Shown: piece after piece, positions 6,261-8,306 of the stretch
Numbering within the stretch: the first letter of the stretch is position 1
How the letters are laid out: every line of letters begins with the position of its first letter
NCBI GenBank assembly: GCA_021731185.1
Contig: JAKFXW010000170.1
Span: 1-8,306, forward strand
Length of the DNA: 8,306 bases
Source: Gallionellaceae bacterium
Lineage (GTDB): Bacteria > Pseudomonadota > Gammaproteobacteria > Burkholderiales > Gallionellaceae
Direction: 5' to 3'
Program-made: the position numbers and the translations under genes
Notes under the pieces: generated by a model
Seen by the model: the letters and a program-made list of their open reading frames with translations, nothing else
Databases searched by the model: none
Told to the model about the DNA's origin: nothing

Positions 6261-6572
6261 AATAAAGGCGGTTAGCTGTGATTTGGATAGTGCGCCGACT
6301 TTGGTTGCCTCGGTGTTGCCATTTTTGAACAACATCAGCGTGGGAATGCCACGTATCCCGTATTTTTGCGGGGTTTGCTGATTATCATCTATATTCAGCT
6401 TGGCTATGGTCAGCCTGCCTTCATATTCCTTAGCGATTTCTTCCAGAATAGGTGCGATGCTACGGCACGGGCCACACCATTCTGCCCAATAGTCAACCAG
6501 CACGGGTAGCGGTGCTTGCAGCACTTCAGCGGTAAAAGTTGTATCAGTTATATGACGAATATTTGTACTCAT
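6246..6572 (-). CDS. trxA: Thioredoxin
   Basis: 108 residues, the standard length for thioredoxin 1, a cytoplasmic dithiol reductant that is kept reduced by thioredoxin reductase and reduces disulfides in many proteins. The active site WCGPC is at 32-36 after VLVDYWAEW, and the cis-proline motif GIPT at 75-78 (Pro77). The C-terminal part has LFKNGN and the usual helix LSKSQLTAFIDSHI. No signal peptide is present. The ATG at 6572 has only a poor ribosome site (GCGAGACA). Its position directly before rho matches the trx-rho order of many proteobacteria. The buried charged residue expected near position 26 is present as Asp27 in VLVDYWA. Confidence 0.97.
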   Translation of the reverse strand: MSTNIRHITDTTFTAEVLQAPLPVLVDYWAEWCGPCRSIAPILEEIAKEYEGRLTIAKLNIDDNQQTPQKYGIRGIPTLMLFKNGNTEATKVGALSKSQLTAFIDSHI

Positions 6573-6615
6573 AGTTGTCTCGCTAAATTATGGGAAAAAT
6601 ACTAAAACCTGAATT

Positions 6616-6655
6616 ATTCAAATCCAAATCTGGGAATGCTCGGATTTTAGTGAAT
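6616..6655. repeat. Inverted repeat in the region before trx
   Basis: AAATCC (6620-6625) pairs with GGATTT (6642-6647). After a four-base bulge TAGT, ATTC (6616-6619) pairs with GAAT (6652-6655). This makes ten paired positions around a 16-base loop, 44-83 bases upstream of the trx ATG. It could be a leader hairpin or a regulator site. No sound promoter could be fixed around it. Confidence 0.3.
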
Positions 6656-6680
6656 GTTTTGTAACAGAGCCTGGCCGAAA

Positions 6681-6719
6681 TTTATTTGCTTGGAATTTGT
6701 TTGCCTAGAGTTTATTGCC
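6681..6719. repeat. Imperfect 15-base tandem repeat upstream of trx
   Basis: Unit 1 TTTATTTGCTTGGAA (6681-6695) is followed by TTTGTTTGCCTAGAG (6696-6710) and a partial third unit TTTATTGCC (6711-6719). Units 1 and 2 match at 11 of 15 positions and all four differences are transitions. This suggests an old local duplication. It is in the trx-mog gap. Confidence 0.4.
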
Positions 6720-6764
6720 GACACTTGTCATATCCTAACTAAAAAAGCCCATTTTGTGAAGATG

Positions 6765-6818
6765 CCTGTGTACCTGTGTAGTTAGATAAGTACAATATTA
6801 GGTGCAATATAACAGGTA
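6765..6818. repeat. Direct repeat plus nested inverted repeat downstream of mog
   Basis: CCTGTGTA is repeated exactly in tandem (6765-6772 and 6773-6780). TACCTGT (6771-6777) is the reverse complement of ACAGGTA (6812-6818). Inside this, ATATT (6795-6799) and AATAT (6806-6810) form a second small inverted pair around a six-base loop. On the - strand this lies 13-59 bases beyond the mog stop codon, so it may end or stabilise the moaA-mobA-mog transcript, although no T-run follows closely. Confidence 0.4.
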
Positions 6819-6830
6819 TTGCTATTTTTT

Positions 6831-7382
6831 TCATTTGGGATTGTGTTGTGCTGATTTTGGGCGGAAGGCGGTCAATACTTCAGGATTCGCTTCAATGTAA
6901 GGGCCGCCGATGAGATCAATGCAATAAGGCACAGCCGCAAATATACCGTCCAGTGTTTCTTTGATAGCTTTGGGCTGTCCAGGCAGGTTGATAATTAACG
7001 ATTGTCCGCGTATTACGCCCATTTGGCGCGACAAAATAGCGGTCGGCACATATTTCAAACTTACTGCGCGCATTTGTTCGCCAAAGCCGGGCAATACTTT
7101 ATGCGCCACCGCCAGCGTCGCTTCCGGTGTGACATCTCGTGGAGCCGGTCCCGTACCGCCAGTGGTTAAAATCAAGCAGCAATGTTCATGATCGGACAAT
7201 TCAATCAATGTCGCTTCAATCAGCGCCTGTTCGTCGGGGATTAATCTTGTAATGGATTGCCACGGACTGAGCAGTGCTCGCGTGAACCATTCTTCCAATG
7301 CGGGTAAACCTGCGTCCTGATAGACCCCGCTGCTGGCGCGATCGCTAATGGAAACAAAACCGATGCGAATTTTAGAGGTCAT
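6831..7382 (-). CDS. mog: Molybdopterin adenylyltransferase MogA
   Basis: 183 residues, closely matching E. coli Mog. It attaches AMP to molybdopterin, activating it for MoeA-catalysed molybdenum insertion; cytoplasmic, acting as a trimer in the characterised family. Visible motifs: IGFVSISDRASSGVYQD (7-23), the binding loop TTGGTGPAPRDVTPEAT (73-89), PGFGEQMR (98-105), LSRQMGVIRGQSLIINLPGQPKAIKETL (117-144) and the C-terminal AFRPKSA. It is about 12 residues shorter than E. coli Mog. Nearly all the difference is an internal loop missing after KETLDG (146), where the E. coli protein has an extra insert before GIFA. The start codon overlaps the mobA stop as ATGA, and no Shine-Dalgarno sequence is present, so translation is probably coupled to mobA. 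It is the last gene of the moaA-mobA-mog set. Confidence 0.95.
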   Translation of the reverse strand: MTSKIRIGFVSISDRASSGVYQDAGLPALEEWFTRALLSPWQSITRLIPDEQALIEATLIELSDHEHCCLILTTGGTGPAPRDVTPEATLAVAHKVLPGFGEQMRAVSLKYVPTAILSRQMGVIRGQSLIINLPGQPKAIKETLDGIFAAVPYCIDLIGGPYIEANPEVLTAFRPKSAQHNPK

Positions 7383-7981
7383 GGTTTGAGCAAGGACGGG
7401 TTGGGGTTTTGGTTGGCTTGCAGCAAATCTTGCATGGAATTGATATTAAGAAACGCATGAGCATCGTCGAACAGCACTTCGGTCACGCGCAGTGAATTAA
7501 CCCACCCCCCCACTTTGCGTTGACCCGAGTTTAGAAAAATATCCAGTTTAGGCGATACACTTTTTTTATACAGCGCGATAGTCGGATGCTGCTGTCCACC
7601 TTCCACTGCCACCGCAACTTCAGCATGATTATTTTGTAGAGAGGCGAATAATCGGGGCAGTAAATCATCCGGCAAAAAAGGTGTGTCGCACGGCATGCTC
7701 GCCAGCCACTCGTGGCGCGCATGATGCAATGCGGATTGCAGGCCAGCCAGCGGGCCAACATTGCTGGGCGCTATGTCGCGTATCACGTGGCAACCTGCAC
7801 GTAAATAATTCCTATTATCGGTGTTGATGCTCAATAATATTTCTGCGCTGTGGCGGCGCATGTTATCTAAAACCCAATCTATGAGCGCGCGGCCATGCAA
7901 TAGTTGCAGACCCTTGTCGCCACCCATTCGAGTGGCCGCACCGCCGGCTAAGATGACGGTGGTAATTGCAGGACTGCTCAT
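7379..7981 (-). CDS. mobA: Molybdenum cofactor guanylyltransferase MobA
   Basis: 200 residues, normal for MobA. It transfers GMP from GTP to Mo-molybdopterin to form the MGD cofactor used by enzymes of the DMSO-reductase family such as nitrate reductase and formate dehydrogenase. The nucleotide-binding N-terminus is ILAGGAATRMGGDKG (10-24). Further family motifs are DIAPSNVGPLAGL (69-81), the metal/GTP site MPCDTPFLP (96-104, Asp99), HPTIALY (132-138) and the C-terminal FLNINSMQDL (177-186). The start is 8 bases after the moaA stop without a clear ribosome site, and the stop overlaps the mog ATG, indicating one operon. Presence of MobA implies bis-MGD enzymes in the host. Confidence 0.95.
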   Translation of the reverse strand: MSSPAITTVILAGGAATRMGGDKGLQLLHGRALIDWVLDNMRRHSAEILLSINTDNRNYLRAGCHVIRDIAPSNVGPLAGLQSALHHARHEWLASMPCDTPFLPDDLLPRLFASLQNNHAEVAVAVEGGQQHPTIALYKKSVSPKLDIFLNSGQRKVGGWVNSLRVTEVLFDDAHAFLNINSMQDLLQANQNPNPSLLKP

Positions 7982-7989
7982 TCGGTTAA

Positions 7990-8306
7990 TTACCCACCAG
8001 TACGCGACATAAAACGAATAATGCGCGGCTTGTTTTGTTGAATATCGAATTCGTGCGCCAGCGGTTTTTTTGCAGTGGCTTGTAATATCAACTGGTGCAA
8101 CGCTGCGTCGTTATGGTTACGCAGGGCGGGCAACAAATCAACCATGCTTTCATTGCCTAAACAGGGAAAGAGTTCACCGCGTGCGGTTACGCGCATCCGG
8201 TTGCAATTGCTACAAAAATTTTGTGAATGCGGTGAAATAAAACCGATGTGCGTTGCGTGCCCACTGACTTGCCAATAGCGCGCTGGCCCGCCAGTATTTT
8301 CTATAC
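7990..8306 (-). CDS. moaA: GTP 3',8-cyclase MoaA, C-terminal part
   Basis: About 105 codons of the 3' end of moaA are present; the 5' part lies beyond the right edge. MoaA is a radical-SAM enzyme that, together with MoaC, converts GTP to cyclic pyranopterin monophosphate, the first step of molybdenum-cofactor synthesis. The segment GGPARYWQVSGHATHIGFIS is typical of the family. The C-terminal [4Fe-4S] cluster ligands are visible as C-x2-C-x13-C, in NFCSNCNR and again at ELFPC, the cluster that binds GTP. The protein ends FMSRTGG, the conserved double-glycine tail needed for activity in characterised MoaA. The radical-SAM CxxxCxxC motif is in the missing half. The gene is followed after 8 bases by mobA. 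Confidence 0.96.
   Translation of the reverse strand, partial: IENTGGPARYWQVSGHATHIGFISPHSQNFCSNCNRMRVTARGELFPCLGNESMVDLLPALRNHNDAALHQLILQATAKKPLAHEFDIQQNKPRIIRFMSRTGG

Noticed and set aside
6730..6760. Intrinsic terminator at GGGCTTTTTT on the - strand downstream of mog
   Set aside because: The T-run is convincing but the bases before it (GGCATCTTCACAAAATGGGC) do not form a stable stem.
1..8306. CRISPR array, insertion sequence, tRNA or rRNA genes
   Set aside because: No regularly spaced repeats, transposase-like proteins or recognisable structural RNA sequences were found.

Overview
The window looks like chromosomal DNA of a betaproteobacterium. The evidence is the gene set (trx next to rho; moaA-mobA-mog), a Rho protein very close to the E. 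coli form throughout, and moderate GC (roughly half by eye). A Nitrosomonadales or Gallionellaceae-type host is my guess from the overall flavour, not a demonstrated assignment. I see no tRNA, rRNA, insertion sequence, CRISPR array or phage gene.

Layout: only the left edge is coded on the + strand, the C-terminal end of a pgeF (YfiH, multicopper-oxidase-like/LACC1 family) gene. Everything else is on the - strand. Read in the direction of transcription (right to left) it runs: moaA (3' part only), mobA, mog, a 248-base gap with repeats, a thioredoxin gene, a 204-base leader, rho, an orphan Rieske non-heme-iron oxygenase alpha subunit, a copper-type P1B ATPase with N-terminal YHS and heavy-metal-binding domains, and a small SpoIIAA-like (STAS-fold) protein. 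The last converges on pgeF.

Working units: moaA-mobA-mog is a tight molybdenum-cofactor operon (8-base gap, then a 4-base ATGA overlap). MoaA makes the first pterin intermediate from GTP, Mog adenylylates molybdopterin before molybdenum insertion, and MobA adds GMP to make the bis-MGD form. Molybdenum enzymes are therefore expected in this organism. trx-rho is a conserved proteobacterial neighbourhood. The Rieske oxygenase and copper ATPase follow rho in the same direction, but with gaps of 108 and 155 bases they may have their own promoters. No ferredoxin, reductase or beta subunit for the oxygenase and no copper chaperone or copper regulator gene is in view.

The observations most worth checking are in non-coding DNA and in one active site. 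The rho leader ends in a strongly C-rich, G-poor stretch that carries a copy of the 16S anti-Shine-Dalgarno sequence directly before the start codon, where a Shine-Dalgarno sequence is expected. The Rieske oxygenase has Glu where classical ring-hydroxylating dioxygenases have the bridging Asp. Several palindromes and nested inverted repeats lie between genes. I do not see a convincing new multi-gene system; most of the window is ordinary core genome.
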